Both the position numbers and the translations under genes were made by a program. A stretch of 64,000 nt of DNA from Chitinophaga arvensicola (GTDB lineage Bacteria > Bacteroidota > Bacteroidia > Chitinophagales > Chitinophagaceae), in the NCBI RefSeq assembly GCF_900110835.1, contig NZ_FOJG01000002.1, positions 3,612,698 through 3,676,697 on the forward strand, in the 5' to 3' direction. This document shows, piece by piece, positions 18,007 through 27,341 of the stretch. Within the stretch, counting starts at the first letter, position 1, and every line of letters begins with the position of its first letter. The notes below the pieces were generated by a model, which was not told the DNA's origin, searched no databases, and saw only the letters and a program-made list of their open reading frames with translations.

Positions 18007-18014
18007 TAACTTTG
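18007..18014 (+). promoter_or_regulatory. -7 promoter element of the PepSY/TonB operon
   Basis: TAACTTTG matches TAnnTTTG about 130 bp before the PepSY start. No -33 box is visible at the usual distance. Confidence 0.45.
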
Positions 18015-18099
18015 CGCCGGAAGCAATACATACTCAGCCTTTTAACCATATGGCGGTGATCAGGCAAGGCATAAAACGGGGTCTATAGCACTTTCGTTA

Positions 18100-18120
18100 A
18101 CCCGGTGCCGGGTATTTTTT
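18100..18120 (+). other. Small GC hairpin plus T-run in the PepSY leader
   Basis: ACCCG-GTGC-CGGGT is followed by ATTTTTT, and ends 24 bp before the PepSY start. It has the form of a weak intrinsic terminator inside the predicted leader, so an attenuation role is possible. Confidence 0.35.
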
Positions 18121-18144
18121 AGTCAACTGATAAGAGAACAGGCT

Positions 18145-19221
18145 TTGAAGATTCAATGGAGCAAGCAATTTTTCCGCTTGCACAGAATTACCGGACTTAT
18201 AGCCGGCGCATTACTGCTGATACTCAGTATCACAGGCAGCATGCTGGTATTCAGCGATGAAATTGATCATGCATCACATGCCCATGCCTACCATGTAACA
18301 CCACAGGCGGCCCCTAAGCCACTACATGAACTGATGGATATCGCCCACCAGGCACTTCCCGGCAATCCCTACCTGATCGCAGTAAGACTTCCCCAGGCCC
18401 CGGACGAAAGTACCGTGCTGAGAGCGGAGTATGAAGCAGATCACAAAGAATACGTCTTCCTCGATCCTTATACCGGCAAAATATTACAGCAATACTCCAA
18501 TACAGGTCATTTTACGGGCTATGTTCTTTACCTGCACTTCACCCTGCTGAGTGGCAGAACAGGGGCTATTATCATCTTAATTGCCAGTATAGCGCTATTT
18601 TTATCAGCACTCACGGGGCTGTTTATTTACCGGCATGCCATCGGGAAAGTACTCACCTTCCGTCAGCCGCTGGAATGGGGGAACCGCACCCGCCGCTGGC
18701 GCAATCTCCACCGGATTTTAGGTGTATGGGCACTGTTATTTAACCTGCTCATTTCCTTCACTGGCTTTTTCATGGAAAAAAAAGTGCTGGACGCCCGTAA
18801 AAATCCCACCGCAGTAGCTACTGCCGTACCGTTCTCCGGCACTTACGAACCGCTGCTGGCCAAAGCCATCCAGGCCATCCCGGATTTCAAACCCGTAGGA
18901 CTGCGCCCGCCCCGGAAAGCAGGCGATCCTATCCGTATCCTCGGACACGCCCGTGAGTCCTCCTTCTTCGGAGACTATTCCTCCTACGTATTCATTCATG
19001 AAAACGGGAATATCAAAAAAGCAGTGGATTTCAGCAATGCCTCCATCGGCGACCGCTTTAATGCTAGCATCTCCCCCCTTCACTTCGGCAACTATGGTGG
19101 TATCCTCCTGAAAATCATTTATTCACTCCTTGCCTTACCCCCCGGCGTGTTATCTGTATCAGGATTTCTGATCTGGTATCGCAGAAAATTTATTATTAAA
19201 ACACACGGAAAAAGAAAATGA
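18145..19221 (+). CDS. PepSY-associated TM helix protein (iron-uptake associated)
   Basis: A TTG start at 18145 is used because the first transmembrane helix (residues ~15-33, ITGLIAGALLLILSITGSML) would be lost from the next ATG and no earlier in-frame ATG exists. The 358-residue protein has four predicted membrane helices and periplasmic PepSY-like regions, with FFRLHRITGL at the start and HRILGVWALLFNLLISFTGF in the middle; the conserved His residues before helices fit haem- or metal-related transfer. Such proteins usually accompany TonB-dependent siderophore receptors and may act as ferric reductases. It overlaps the receptor gene by 4 bp (ATGA). Confidence 0.88.
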   Translation: MKIQWSKQFFRLHRITGLIAGALLLILSITGSMLVFSDEIDHASHAHAYHVTPQAAPKPLHELMDIAHQALPGNPYLIAVRLPQAPDESTVLRAEYEADHKEYVFLDPYTGKILQQYSNTGHFTGYVLYLHFTLLSGRTGAIIILIASIALFLSALTGLFIYRHAIGKVLTFRQPLEWGNRTRRWRNLHRILGVWALLFNLLISFTGFFMEKKVLDARKNPTAVATAVPFSGTYEPLLAKAIQAIPDFKPVGLRPPRKAGDPIRILGHARESSFFGDYSSYVFIHENGNIKKAVDFSNASIGDRFNASISPLHFGNYGGILLKIIYSLLALPPGVLSVSGFLIWYRRKFIIKTHGKRK

Positions 19222-21542
19222 AGAAGATTTTAGTAGTGGGATTGATCGCTATCATGGCCACCCTGCAGGTAGCAGCACAGCAGATTCAGGGTACTGTAAA
19301 AGATACAACGCAAACAGCTATTCCGCTGATGCGCATCTACCTGGCCGGCACCCAGAAACATACCGTTAGCAGCGCTAATGGCAGCTTTTTACTCAAAGAT
19401 GTAAAACCCGGCACCTACACCTTACTGGCGGCAGGCATGGGCTATAAAACACTGGAACAAACCGTCACTGTAACAACAGGCACCACCAACGCCGATCTCA
19501 CCATCCAGCCTTCAGATGTTGGCCTGAGTGAAGTAGTAGTGACAGCAAGCCGTAATAAGGAAACACTTGGCACTGTTCCATCTTCCATTACCATCATCTC
19601 CGGAAAACAGTTAAGGGAACAAAGTGCCATCACCACCGATATCAACCAGTTGCTGAGCATGAATGTACCCGGGCTCACGCTTGGTACCAACAGTTCTACC
19701 AATAAAGGACAGACCCTGCGCGGACGCGGTATGCTCATCATGATCGATGGTATTCCCCAATCCACTCCCCTGCGCAATGGCGATAAAGACATGCGTAGTA
19801 TAGACATTTCCGTTATCGAAAGAGTGGAAGTAATCAAAGGTTCTACAGCTATTTACGGTAATGGCGCCGACGGTGGTATCATTAACTTCATCACCATCAA
19901 AGCCAATTCCGACAAGCATTTCAGCGGAAGCACCGATATCAGCACCGCAGGCTCCCTTACCAATGGCGCCAACGGTCTCGGCGGACGCATTTCCCAGAAC
20001 TTCAGCGGTAAGTTTAATAAATTCGACTACGTGGTAAGCGGTACCTACGAACAAACCGGCGTTAACAGAGACGCCAAAGGTGAAGTGATCGCTCCTTTCC
20101 AGTCGCTCAGCCAGAACGAAAACGTAAACCTCTTTGCAAAACTTGGCTATGATATCAATAGCAACAACCGCATAGAAGTAATGTACAACTACTATCGCAC
20201 CATGCAGAACGCCACCTATATCAACCAGGGCGGTGAATTCGGCAAAAGCCCTATCATCGGTGTGGTGGGTACCAGTCCCGGCGACAAACAGGGTACGCCG
20301 TATAACCATAACGCCTATGTGAATTATACCAATAAAAACATTTTCAAAAACACCTCCCTGAATGTAAACCTTTACTACCAGGACTTCTATACCGTATTTG
20401 AATGGTCCGATTTCTACGCGCCTCCCGGTAACTCGGCGATTGTGTCAAAGAAAATGGGCGCCCGGCTGAATTTCAATACCGTGTTCAACTTCCATCCTAA
20501 CCTGTTTGGCGATGTAACCTGGGGAGTAGACATCCTGAATGATAAAACCTCGCAGCCATTGACCGATGGCCGTCCGTTTGTTCCGGAGATGAACATGAAA
20601 AACTATGCACCCTATGCACAGTTAAAAACCGTGTTGTTCAAAGACTTCCTGGTGAAAGCCGGTGTGCGGTATGAAAATATCTCCCTGAATATCCCCGATT
20701 ATACGACCATCAAATTTGGTAACTATGCCGGCGGCGTATTTGTAAAAGGCGGCAACCTGCCTTATGAAGCATTGGTATTCAATACAGGTTTACGCTATAC
20801 AAAGTTCCCGGTATTCAATCCTTTTATAAGTTATTCACAGAGCTTCTCCCTGTATGACCTGGGCCGCACGCTGCGCCTGGCAAAAGCAGTGAGCGACGGC
20901 GCTACCAGCATCAACACGATCGAAACAGAAGCCATCATCACCAATAACTACGAAGCAGGTTTTAACAGTAACATCGGTAAGTTCAATGCTTCCGGCGCTT
21001 ACTTTATCAGCACTTCCAACCTGGGCACCAGCTTGAAAGATGTAAACGGCGTAGCGGTGCCGGAACGTGCACCTGAACGTGTACAGGGCTTTGAGTTTAC
21101 TGCCGGCTACCAGTTCCTGCGGAACCTTTCTGCCAGCGCCTCTTATTCTCATGTAGAAGGAAAGAAAGATGTGGATGGTACTAAAACCTATTTACCTACT
21201 ACTCGTATTTCCCCCGATAAAATGACGGTGAATGTGAATTACTCTCCACTGAAACAGTGGGATCTCGGTGTGTACTACATCTATTCAGGAGTGCGCAAAC
21301 GCTTTGATGTAAACCCCACTACCAAACAGTATGATCTGGGTAACGGCCCCGTGGGAGATTTTTACCTGGTGAATTTATATACCGGTTATCGTTTCAATCA
21401 GTCTGCTTCTATCCGCCTGGGTGTGGATAACCTGCTGAATGCAGATTACTACCCGGTGACTTCTCAAGGCAGGGTGCGTACAGATTCCTATATCAAAGGA
21501 AGCGGTGCGAGATTTAACCTTGGATTCAAATATAGTTTCTGA
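19218..21542 (+). CDS. TonB-dependent siderophore receptor
   Basis: This 774-residue outer-membrane receptor has a signal peptide ending at LQVAAQ, then a carboxypeptidase-regulatory-like domain (about residues 22-100, QIQGTVKDT to TIQPSD). A TonB-box-like and plug region follows (SEVVVTASRNKE, MIDGIPQS, IERVEVIKGSTAIYGNGADG). The 22-strand barrel ends in the typical C-terminal aromatic signature GFKYSF. The plug and barrel resemble ferric-siderophore (FhuE/FecA-like) receptors, and the partner PepSY protein supports iron uptake. The exact ligand cannot be read from the sequence. The gene is translationally coupled to the PepSY gene and ends at a bidirectional terminator. Confidence 0.92.
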   Translation: MKKILVVGLIAIMATLQVAAQQIQGTVKDTTQTAIPLMRIYLAGTQKHTVSSANGSFLLKDVKPGTYTLLAAGMGYKTLEQTVTVTTGTTNADLTIQPSDVGLSEVVVTASRNKETLGTVPSSITIISGKQLREQSAITTDINQLLSMNVPGLTLGTNSSTNKGQTLRGRGMLIMIDGIPQSTPLRNGDKDMRSIDISVIERVEVIKGSTAIYGNGADGGIINFITIKANSDKHFSGSTDISTAGSLTNGANGLGGRISQNFSGKFNKFDYVVSGTYEQTGVNRDAKGEVIAPFQSLSQNENVNLFAKLGYDINSNNRIEVMYNYYRTMQNATYINQGGEFGKSPIIGVVGTSPGDKQGTPYNHNAYVNYTNKNIFKNTSLNVNLYYQDFYTVFEWSDFYAPPGNSAIVSKKMGARLNFNTVFNFHPNLFGDVTWGVDILNDKTSQPLTDGRPFVPEMNMKNYAPYAQLKTVLFKDFLVKAGVRYENISLNIPDYTTIKFGNYAGGVFVKGGNLPYEALVFNTGLRYTKFPVFNPFISYSQSFSLYDLGRTLRLAKAVSDGATSINTIETEAIITNNYEAGFNSNIGKFNASGAYFISTSNLGTSLKDVNGVAVPERAPERVQGFEFTAGYQFLRNLSASASYSHVEGKKDVDGTKTYLPTTRISPDKMTVNVNYSPLKQWDLGVYYIYSGVRKRFDVNPTTKQYDLGNGPVGDFYLVNLYTGYRFNQSASIRLGVDNLLNADYYPVTSQGRVRTDSYIKGSGARFNLGFKYSF

Positions 21543-21557
21543 TATCTCCGGATAACT

Positions 21558-21596
21558 AAAAAGGGTTCGCATCTCTACGATGCGAACCCTTTTTTA
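21558..21596. terminator. Bidirectional terminator between TonB receptor and purL
   Basis: A 16-bp stem, AAAAAGGGTTCGCATC paired with GATGCGAACCCTTTTT, has the loop TCTAC. It carries T-runs in both directions between convergent genes. Confidence 0.92.
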
Positions 21597-21615
21597 TGTA
21601 GCTGAAAAGCGAAGA

Positions 21616-23841
21616 CTATTTCTTCAGGTGCTCTTCAATAGCGGTATCGTATGATTTTTTCCAGGTGCTGATATTGCCCCAGTCTTCACCATTAACCTTA
21701 ATGCTGTCGCCGGAAACTACACCAAGTTTCTCATGACGTACAGAAACATCAGAAGCATCTACCAGTGTGTGTAACAGCGCTTCGAACTTCTCTTTATCTG
21801 CCGGCTTAACGGTTACCACTACGCGGCTCTGGCTTTCACCAAAGAAGAAAGCATCTTTACGGAATTTATTGTTTGTTGTCAGTTCGAAGCCCAGGCCGGA
21901 TGGCATAGCGCTTTCGAGCAGGGTTACAAACAAACCGCCGTCGCTTACATCGTGTGCAGACTGAATCAGTTTAGCTTTATTCAGTTTAGTGATGGCCTGT
22001 TGCAGGTGCAGTTCTTCGTCGAGGTTGAAATGCGGTGCAGGGCTGAATTCTATACCGATGATCTTGTGCAGGTATTCAGAGCTGTTGATATCGTTGCGGT
22101 TACGTCCTAACATATATACCAGGTCACCTTCTTCTTTGAAGTTGAGGGTGATACGCTGATCGAGTGTATCCAGGATACCCACCATACCGATGGTTGGTGT
22201 TGGATATACGGCGCCATCCGGAGACTGGTTATAGAAGCTAACGTTACCACCGGTAACAGGTGTGTTGAATTTGCGGCAGGCTTCACCCATACCTTGAACA
22301 GCGTGTACAAACTGGTAGTACACTTCCGGATCGTAAGGGTTACCGAAGTTCAGGCAGTTGGTGATCGCTACTGGTTCACCACCGGAGCAAACGATGTTAC
22401 GTGCAGCTTCTGCTACTGCGATCTGTCCGCCTTTATGAGGATCAGCAAATACGTAACGGCCGTTACAGTCGGTAGTCATGGCCAGCGCTTTCTTTGTTGG
22501 TTTTACCAGTACAATCGCAGCATCGCTTGGAGCGTTGGTGCTGGCATTGGCGGTACCTACCATGCTGTCGTACTGGTTGTAGATCCAGCGTTTGGAAGCG
22601 ATGTTAGGTAATGCTACCATTCTTTCTGCTACAAAACGCGGATGTTCTGTATCAGGGATATTCTGAATATCGAATGCTTTTACTTTAGCGAAGTAAGCAG
22701 GTTCGGTATAAGCGCGGTGATATTGGGGAGCGCCGCCGCCCAGTACCATACTTTCAGCAGGAACATCTGCTTCCAGTTCGCCGTTCATATAGAACTTGAG
22801 GTTTTTATCTTTGGTTACTTCACCGATCTGTACGCAGTGCAGGTCCCATTTTTCGAAGATATCCAGTACTGGTTTTTCTTCTCCTTTCTTCACTACTATC
22901 AGCATGCGCTCCTGGCTTTCGCTCAGCAGCATTTCCCATGCTTTCATATCTTTCTGGCGGGTAGGCACTTTATCTAACCAGATGTTCATACCATGTTCGC
23001 CTTTGGCGCTCATTTCTGCAGTGGAGCAGGTGATACCGGCAGCGCCCATATCCTGCATACCAATGATAGCATTGGTTTTGATGATTTCCAGGCAGGCTTC
23101 CAGCAGTTTCTTTTCCTGGAAAGGATCACCTACCTGAACGGCTGGTAAATCTTCCACGCTGTCTTCCGTAATATTGGCGGAAGCAAAGGAAGCGCCACCG
23201 ATACCGTCTTTACCGGTAGCGGAACCCACGATGAAAACGGGGTTACCTTCACCATAGGAGGTAGCGGAAACGGTTTGACCGACTTTAACGATACCTGCGC
23301 TGAACGCATTTACGAGCGGGTTGGTACCATAGCAATCTTCGAAATAAACTTCACCACCAACGGTAGGAACGCCGAAGCAGTTACCGTAGTGACCTATACC
23401 ATGTACAATACCTTTTACCAGGTGTTGCGTTTTTGCATCATTAATATTACCGAAGCGCAGGGAGTTCAATGCAGCAATGGGACGGGCTCCCATTGTAAAG
23501 ATATCGCGGTGAATACCACCAACACCGGTAGCGGCGCCCTGGAAGGGTTCGATAGCGGAAGGGTGATTATGCGATTCAATTTTAAATACCACCGCGTAGC
23601 CATCACCAATATCTACCAGACCGGCATTTTCTTCTCCTGCTTTAACCAGGAGTCTGTCACCTTCGCGGGGCAGGGATTTCAGCCAAACGATTGAATTTTT
23701 GTAAGAGCAGTGCTCACTCCACATTACAGAGTACATACTTAACTCTGTAAAATTGGGGGTACGGCCTAAAATAGATTTAATTCGTTCAAACTCGTCAGCG
23801 GTAAGTCCTAGCTGTTCAGCAATTTCTACGGTGGTTTGCAT
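21616..23841 (-). CDS. purL: Phosphoribosylformylglycinamidine synthase subunit PurL
   Basis: The ATG at 23841 (MQTTVEIAEQLG) gives a 741-residue protein, the size of the small PurL type that works with separate PurQ and PurS subunits. It converts FGAR to FGAM with ATP and glutamine-derived ammonia in purine synthesis. Visible features are FTELSMYSVMWSEHCSYKNS with the catalytic His, the ATP/Mg-binding FKIESHNHPSAIEPFQGAATG and GASFASANI segments, and the second-half repeat with TDCNGRY and NCLNFGNP. PurQ and PurS are not in the window. A complete promoter is present upstream. Confidence 0.96.
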   Translation of the reverse strand: MQTTVEIAEQLGLTADEFERIKSILGRTPNFTELSMYSVMWSEHCSYKNSIVWLKSLPREGDRLLVKAGEENAGLVDIGDGYAVVFKIESHNHPSAIEPFQGAATGVGGIHRDIFTMGARPIAALNSLRFGNINDAKTQHLVKGIVHGIGHYGNCFGVPTVGGEVYFEDCYGTNPLVNAFSAGIVKVGQTVSATSYGEGNPVFIVGSATGKDGIGGASFASANITEDSVEDLPAVQVGDPFQEKKLLEACLEIIKTNAIIGMQDMGAAGITCSTAEMSAKGEHGMNIWLDKVPTRQKDMKAWEMLLSESQERMLIVVKKGEEKPVLDIFEKWDLHCVQIGEVTKDKNLKFYMNGELEADVPAESMVLGGGAPQYHRAYTEPAYFAKVKAFDIQNIPDTEHPRFVAERMVALPNIASKRWIYNQYDSMVGTANASTNAPSDAAIVLVKPTKKALAMTTDCNGRYVFADPHKGGQIAVAEAARNIVCSGGEPVAITNCLNFGNPYDPEVYYQFVHAVQGMGEACRKFNTPVTGGNVSFYNQSPDGAVYPTPTIGMVGILDTLDQRITLNFKEEGDLVYMLGRNRNDINSSEYLHKIIGIEFSPAPHFNLDEELHLQQAITKLNKAKLIQSAHDVSDGGLFVTLLESAMPSGLGFELTTNNKFRKDAFFFGESQSRVVVTVKPADKEKFEALLHTLVDASDVSVRHEKLGVVSGDSIKVNGEDWGNISTWKKSYDTAIEEHLKK

Positions 23842-23880
23842 GTATTTAAGTATAAAAAACGAGTAATTTAAAAGAAGTCG

Positions 23881-23911
23881 CAAAAGTACATGTTTTTCCT
23901 GCAAATGCCAA
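23881..23911 (-). promoter_or_regulatory. Promoter of purL
   Basis: On the minus strand TTG (23909-23911) is followed after 20 bp by TACTTTTG (23881-23888), a full match to the Bacteroidota consensus, with a leader of about 35 nt. Confidence 0.75.
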
Positions 23912-24131
23912 GAGCATCCCCCACTGGCGATACTGCAGTTTTTATGCCGCCGGAAAACATATTATTTATTTTTAAATTCATCAGATTTCCCGTCTATCGA
24001 CTCTAAATATTTAACCAAATGATAAAAAAAGCCCCCTTTTAAAGACCTAAATGTAATTTTTCAATTAAAATGAACAATTTATTTGCATTTATAGCCACGG
24101 ATGCGTTCTTTTGTGTAAAATAATTTACAGC

Positions 24132-26321
24132 ATGCAATCGTTACGTTTCAAAGCGCTGGAAGGATTAGCTGGCGTAGACTCCACTCTCGCCGAACATGAC
24201 GGTAAAATTACCGATGTTTTTGGCAGCAATGTTTTCACTGGTAAAGTTGTTCGGGAATATCTGAGCGATGAGGCTTATAAGAGCCTGATGAACTCTGTTA
24301 AAAATGGCACCAAGCTGGAACGTAAGATGTCCGAGCAGATTGCTTCAGGTATGAAGGCATGGGCTATGAAAAAAGGTGTGACTCACTATACACACTGGTT
24401 TCAGCCATTAACCGGCACTACCGCTGAAAAACATGATTCATTTTTCACTTTGAAAAGTGATGGTACTGCACTGGAAACCTTTGATGGTGATGCACTGGTA
24501 CAACAGGAACCAGATGCTTCCAGCTTCCCTAACGGTGGTTTGAGAGCTACTTTCGAAGCCCGTGGCTACACTGCCTGGGATCCTTCCTCTCCTGCTTTCA
24601 TCCTCGAACAGGGTTATGGTAAAACACTCTGCATCCCTACTATCTTTGTTGCCTACACCGGCGAATCCCTGGATTACAAAGCTCCTTTGCTGAAAGCACT
24701 GGCTGCTATGGACAAAGCTGCAGTAGACGTATGTAACTACTTCGATAAAAATGTTACCAAAGTAACCGGTACCCTGGGTTGGGAACAGGAATACTTCCTG
24801 GTAGATGAAACTATGGCGAATGCCCGTCCAGATCTGATCATGACCGGTCGTACCGTTGTAGGTCACGCTCCTTCCAAAGGTCAGCAGCTTGAAGATCACT
24901 ACTTCGGTGCTATCCCTGAGCGTGCTTACGCTTACATGCGTGATTTCGAAGTGGAATCCTATAAACTGGGTATTCCTTTAAGAACCCGTCACAATGAAGT
25001 AGCTCCTTCCCAGTTCGAGTGCGCTCCTATCTTTGAAGAAGTGAACATCGCAGTAGACCACAACTCCCTGCTGATGGATGTGATGAATAAAGTGGCTAAA
25101 CGTCACAAACTGAAAGTGTTACTGCACGAGAAACCTTTTGCAGGCATCAACGGTTCCGGTAAACATAACAACTGGAGCATGTCCACCGATACTGGTGTGA
25201 ACCTGCTGGCTCCCGGTAAAACACCGAAGACCAACCTGATGTTCCTCACCTTCTTCGTGAACACAATCAAAGCGGTACATGACTACGCTGACCTGATGAG
25301 AGCTGCTATTGCTTCCCCAAGCAACGACTTCCGTCTGGGCGCTAACGAAGCACCTCCTGCTATTATCTCCGTATTCTCAGGTAAATACCTGTTCGATGTA
25401 CTGCAGGAAGTTAAAAACCGTGTAAACAACAAGTTCGACGAACAGGACGAAGCTATCCTGAAACTGGATCTGCACCGTCACATTCCTGAACTGATGCTGG
25501 ATAACACCGACCGTAACCGTACTTCTCCTTTTGCTTTCACCGGCAACAAGTTTGAATTCCGCGCGGTAGGTTCCTCTGCCAACTGTGCTTCTGCAATGAC
25601 CGTTCTGAACACCATTGTTGCTAAAACACTGGCTGACTTTAAGGTTGAAGTAGATGGCCTGATCGAAAAAGGCGAGAAAAAAGAGATTGCCATTATGCAA
25701 ACTCTTCGGAAATATATTGTAGATTCGGAAAAAATACTTTTCGAAGGCGACGGATATAGCGACGAATGGGAGAAAGAAGCTGAAAAGAGAGGTTTAGCAA
25801 ACGTTAAAACCACTCCGAAAGCACTGGATGCCATGGTTACTCCAAAAGCAACCAAACTCTATGCTGACACCGGCGTTTACAACGAAAAAGAACTGCACGC
25901 ACGCCACGAAATACTGCTGGAAGATTATGTGAAGAAAGTGCAGATCGAAGCCCGCGTTATCGGCGACCTCGCTACCAACACCATCCTCCCGTCTGCTATC
26001 AGTTACCTGAACGACCTGGTAACCAATATCAACGGCCTGAAAGGAATCGGTCTGGGCGACGAATCCGTTAAAGCTCAAAAACAGATTGCTGGCAAAATTG
26101 CTGAACATATTAATGTAATTAGTGAAAATGTACAGGCAATGATCGAGGCGCGTAAGGTAGCTAACAAGCTGACCGACAGCCGTCAGAAAGCGATTGACTA
26201 CTGTGAAAAGATCAAGCCTTACTTCGATGTTATCCGCTACCACTCCGATAAACTGGAGTTCCTGGTGGACGACAAGAAATGGGCACTGCCTAAGTACAGA
26301 GAGCTGCTTTTCTTGCGATAA
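24132..26321 (+). CDS. glnN: Glutamine synthetase type III
   Basis: The ATG at 24132 (MQSLRFKALEG) gives 729 residues, typical of GSIII (GlnN), the long dodecameric form common in Bacteroidota. It makes glutamine from glutamate, ammonia and ATP. Visible GSIII landmarks are THYTHWFQPLTG, EKHDSFF, the metal-binding GWEQEYFLVDE, FAGINGSGKHNNWSMST and RLGANEAPPAIIS, followed by the RNRTSPFAFTGNKFEFRAVG active-site loop. The C-terminal ~180 residues are the helical extension unique to type III. It is transcribed alone; its promoter boxes are poor matches (TTTATTTG at 24078-24085). Confidence 0.96.
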   Translation: MQSLRFKALEGLAGVDSTLAEHDGKITDVFGSNVFTGKVVREYLSDEAYKSLMNSVKNGTKLERKMSEQIASGMKAWAMKKGVTHYTHWFQPLTGTTAEKHDSFFTLKSDGTALETFDGDALVQQEPDASSFPNGGLRATFEARGYTAWDPSSPAFILEQGYGKTLCIPTIFVAYTGESLDYKAPLLKALAAMDKAAVDVCNYFDKNVTKVTGTLGWEQEYFLVDETMANARPDLIMTGRTVVGHAPSKGQQLEDHYFGAIPERAYAYMRDFEVESYKLGIPLRTRHNEVAPSQFECAPIFEEVNIAVDHNSLLMDVMNKVAKRHKLKVLLHEKPFAGINGSGKHNNWSMSTDTGVNLLAPGKTPKTNLMFLTFFVNTIKAVHDYADLMRAAIASPSNDFRLGANEAPPAIISVFSGKYLFDVLQEVKNRVNNKFDEQDEAILKLDLHRHIPELMLDNTDRNRTSPFAFTGNKFEFRAVGSSANCASAMTVLNTIVAKTLADFKVEVDGLIEKGEKKEIAIMQTLRKYIVDSEKILFEGDGYSDEWEKEAEKRGLANVKTTPKALDAMVTPKATKLYADTGVYNEKELHARHEILLEDYVKKVQIEARVIGDLATNTILPSAISYLNDLVTNINGLKGIGLGDESVKAQKQIAGKIAEHINVISENVQAMIEARKVANKLTDSRQKAIDYCEKIKPYFDVIRYHSDKLEFLVDDKKWALPKYRELLFLR

Positions 26322-26349
26322 AACCGTAAGATTGTTTTGGTGTATGATT

Positions 26350-26378
26350 AGCCCCGGATTTTCATCCGGGGCTTTGTT
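26350..26378 (+). terminator. Terminator of glnN
   Basis: A 10-bp stem, AGCCCCGGAT and ATCCGGGGCT, has the loop TTTC and is followed by TTGTTTTG. Confidence 0.88.
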
Positions 26379-26491
26379 TTGCCCGTTATACTTATTCTTC
26401 GTAATTTCAATCTACCTGATACCGATATCCACCTCCTCCCGGTACTTTTATTTATAAACCCCAAAGCCCCAGGCTTCTTAACACTTCCCCC

Positions 26492-27283
26492 ATGAAAAAA
26501 AACACTGTTGCATTACTATGCGCATCCCTGATCATTGCTGTCAGCAGCTTTACCGGCTGCCTCACACCCGCCGGCCATGTGATCATCCCTGATCCGAAAT
26601 ACTACCAGATAGAACAACTGATTTCAAGGTCCTATTTCAATTTTGACACCGGTAAAGTGACCTACAACAAAAAGGGCGATCCGGTAAGTATCCTTTATCC
26701 GAATGCCAGAACGGGTTTTCCAAACTTTTTGTTCCGGTATAATAAGCTAGGCCAGATAACCGATATCATCGGTGCTTACCAGAACGGTTACTTTGAAACG
26801 TGGCAACACTTTGTCTACGATCAGTATCATGTACTCCGCACCGACAGTGTATATGATTTTGGGCTGATCGGCGACAATGGCCCACTCCCCATCGTGAACC
26901 GCCCACTGCATATTATTCGCACCACTGCTTATACTTTTGATGCCAGGAGCAGGGTCACCAAAACGGTCAGGAATGACTTCTATTCGCCACTGTACACCAC
27001 CCTTTACTATTACAATGCCGCCGGCAATGCGTATAAAATTTCCTCCTATTCCGGGGAGGATAGTCCGTTTGATGATTTTCCTGTGTACGACAATAAGGTG
27101 AATCCGCATAACCTGCATCCAGTGTGGCAGTTGATGGACCTGGATTACAGCTGTAATAACCCCTTTGTGGCTGATAATTACAATGCCTACGGGTTGCCCA
27201 CACGCATTACCGCTTCCTTCAAATTTTCAACAGGCTTCCTGCATATCCATGCAGATACGATCAACATAAAATATAAACATTGA
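26492..27283 (+). CDS. Lipoprotein of unknown function
   Basis: This 263-residue protein has a signal with lipobox FTGC (Cys23), so it is likely a lipoprotein. The mature part has repeated strand-turn patterns with Tyr and Asn (VTYNKKGDPVSILYP, FRYNKLGQITDII, TLYYYNAAGNAYKISSY) that resemble the RHS/YD-type or DUF4595-like beta-repeat proteins of Bacteroidota. That assignment is a similarity of pattern, not a firm family. It is flanked by terminators on both sides, so it is monocistronic. No role can be assigned. Confidence 0.78.
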   Translation: MKKNTVALLCASLIIAVSSFTGCLTPAGHVIIPDPKYYQIEQLISRSYFNFDTGKVTYNKKGDPVSILYPNARTGFPNFLFRYNKLGQITDIIGAYQNGYFETWQHFVYDQYHVLRTDSVYDFGLIGDNGPLPIVNRPLHIIRTTAYTFDARSRVTKTVRNDFYSPLYTTLYYYNAAGNAYKISSYSGEDSPFDDFPVYDNKVNPHNLHPVWQLMDLDYSCNNPFVADNYNAYGLPTRITASFKFSTGFLHIHADTINIKYKH

Positions 27284-27290
27284 TAAAATA

Positions 27291-27320
27291 AAAAAGGCCT
27301 CCTTCTCAGGAGGCCTTTTC
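27291..27320. terminator. Bidirectional terminator between the lipoprotein gene and accC
   Basis: A 12-bp stem, AAAAGGCCTCCT and AGGAGGCCTTTT, has the loop TCTC and lies between convergent genes. Confidence 0.9.
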
Positions 27321-27341
27321 AAAATAGTATATCCGTTACCG

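Larger units (their letters stand above)
17578..18144. other. Non-coding gap upstream of the PepSY/TonB operon
   Basis: No convincing gene is seen. The stretch contains the second hairpin at 17644-17671, an AT-rich middle with only very short reading frames, the -7 element at 18007-18014, and a small GC hairpin with a T-run at 18100-18120. No Fur-like palindrome was recognised. Confidence 0.6.

Noticed and set aside
18015..18144. Cobalamin or TPP riboswitch in the PepSY/TonB leader
   Set aside because: No B12-box or TPP conserved core sequence could be recognised; only the small GC hairpin is present.
23842..23904. 21-residue N-terminal extension of PurL
   Set aside because: It would start within the promoter region, and the ATG at 23841 gives the standard PurL N-terminus.
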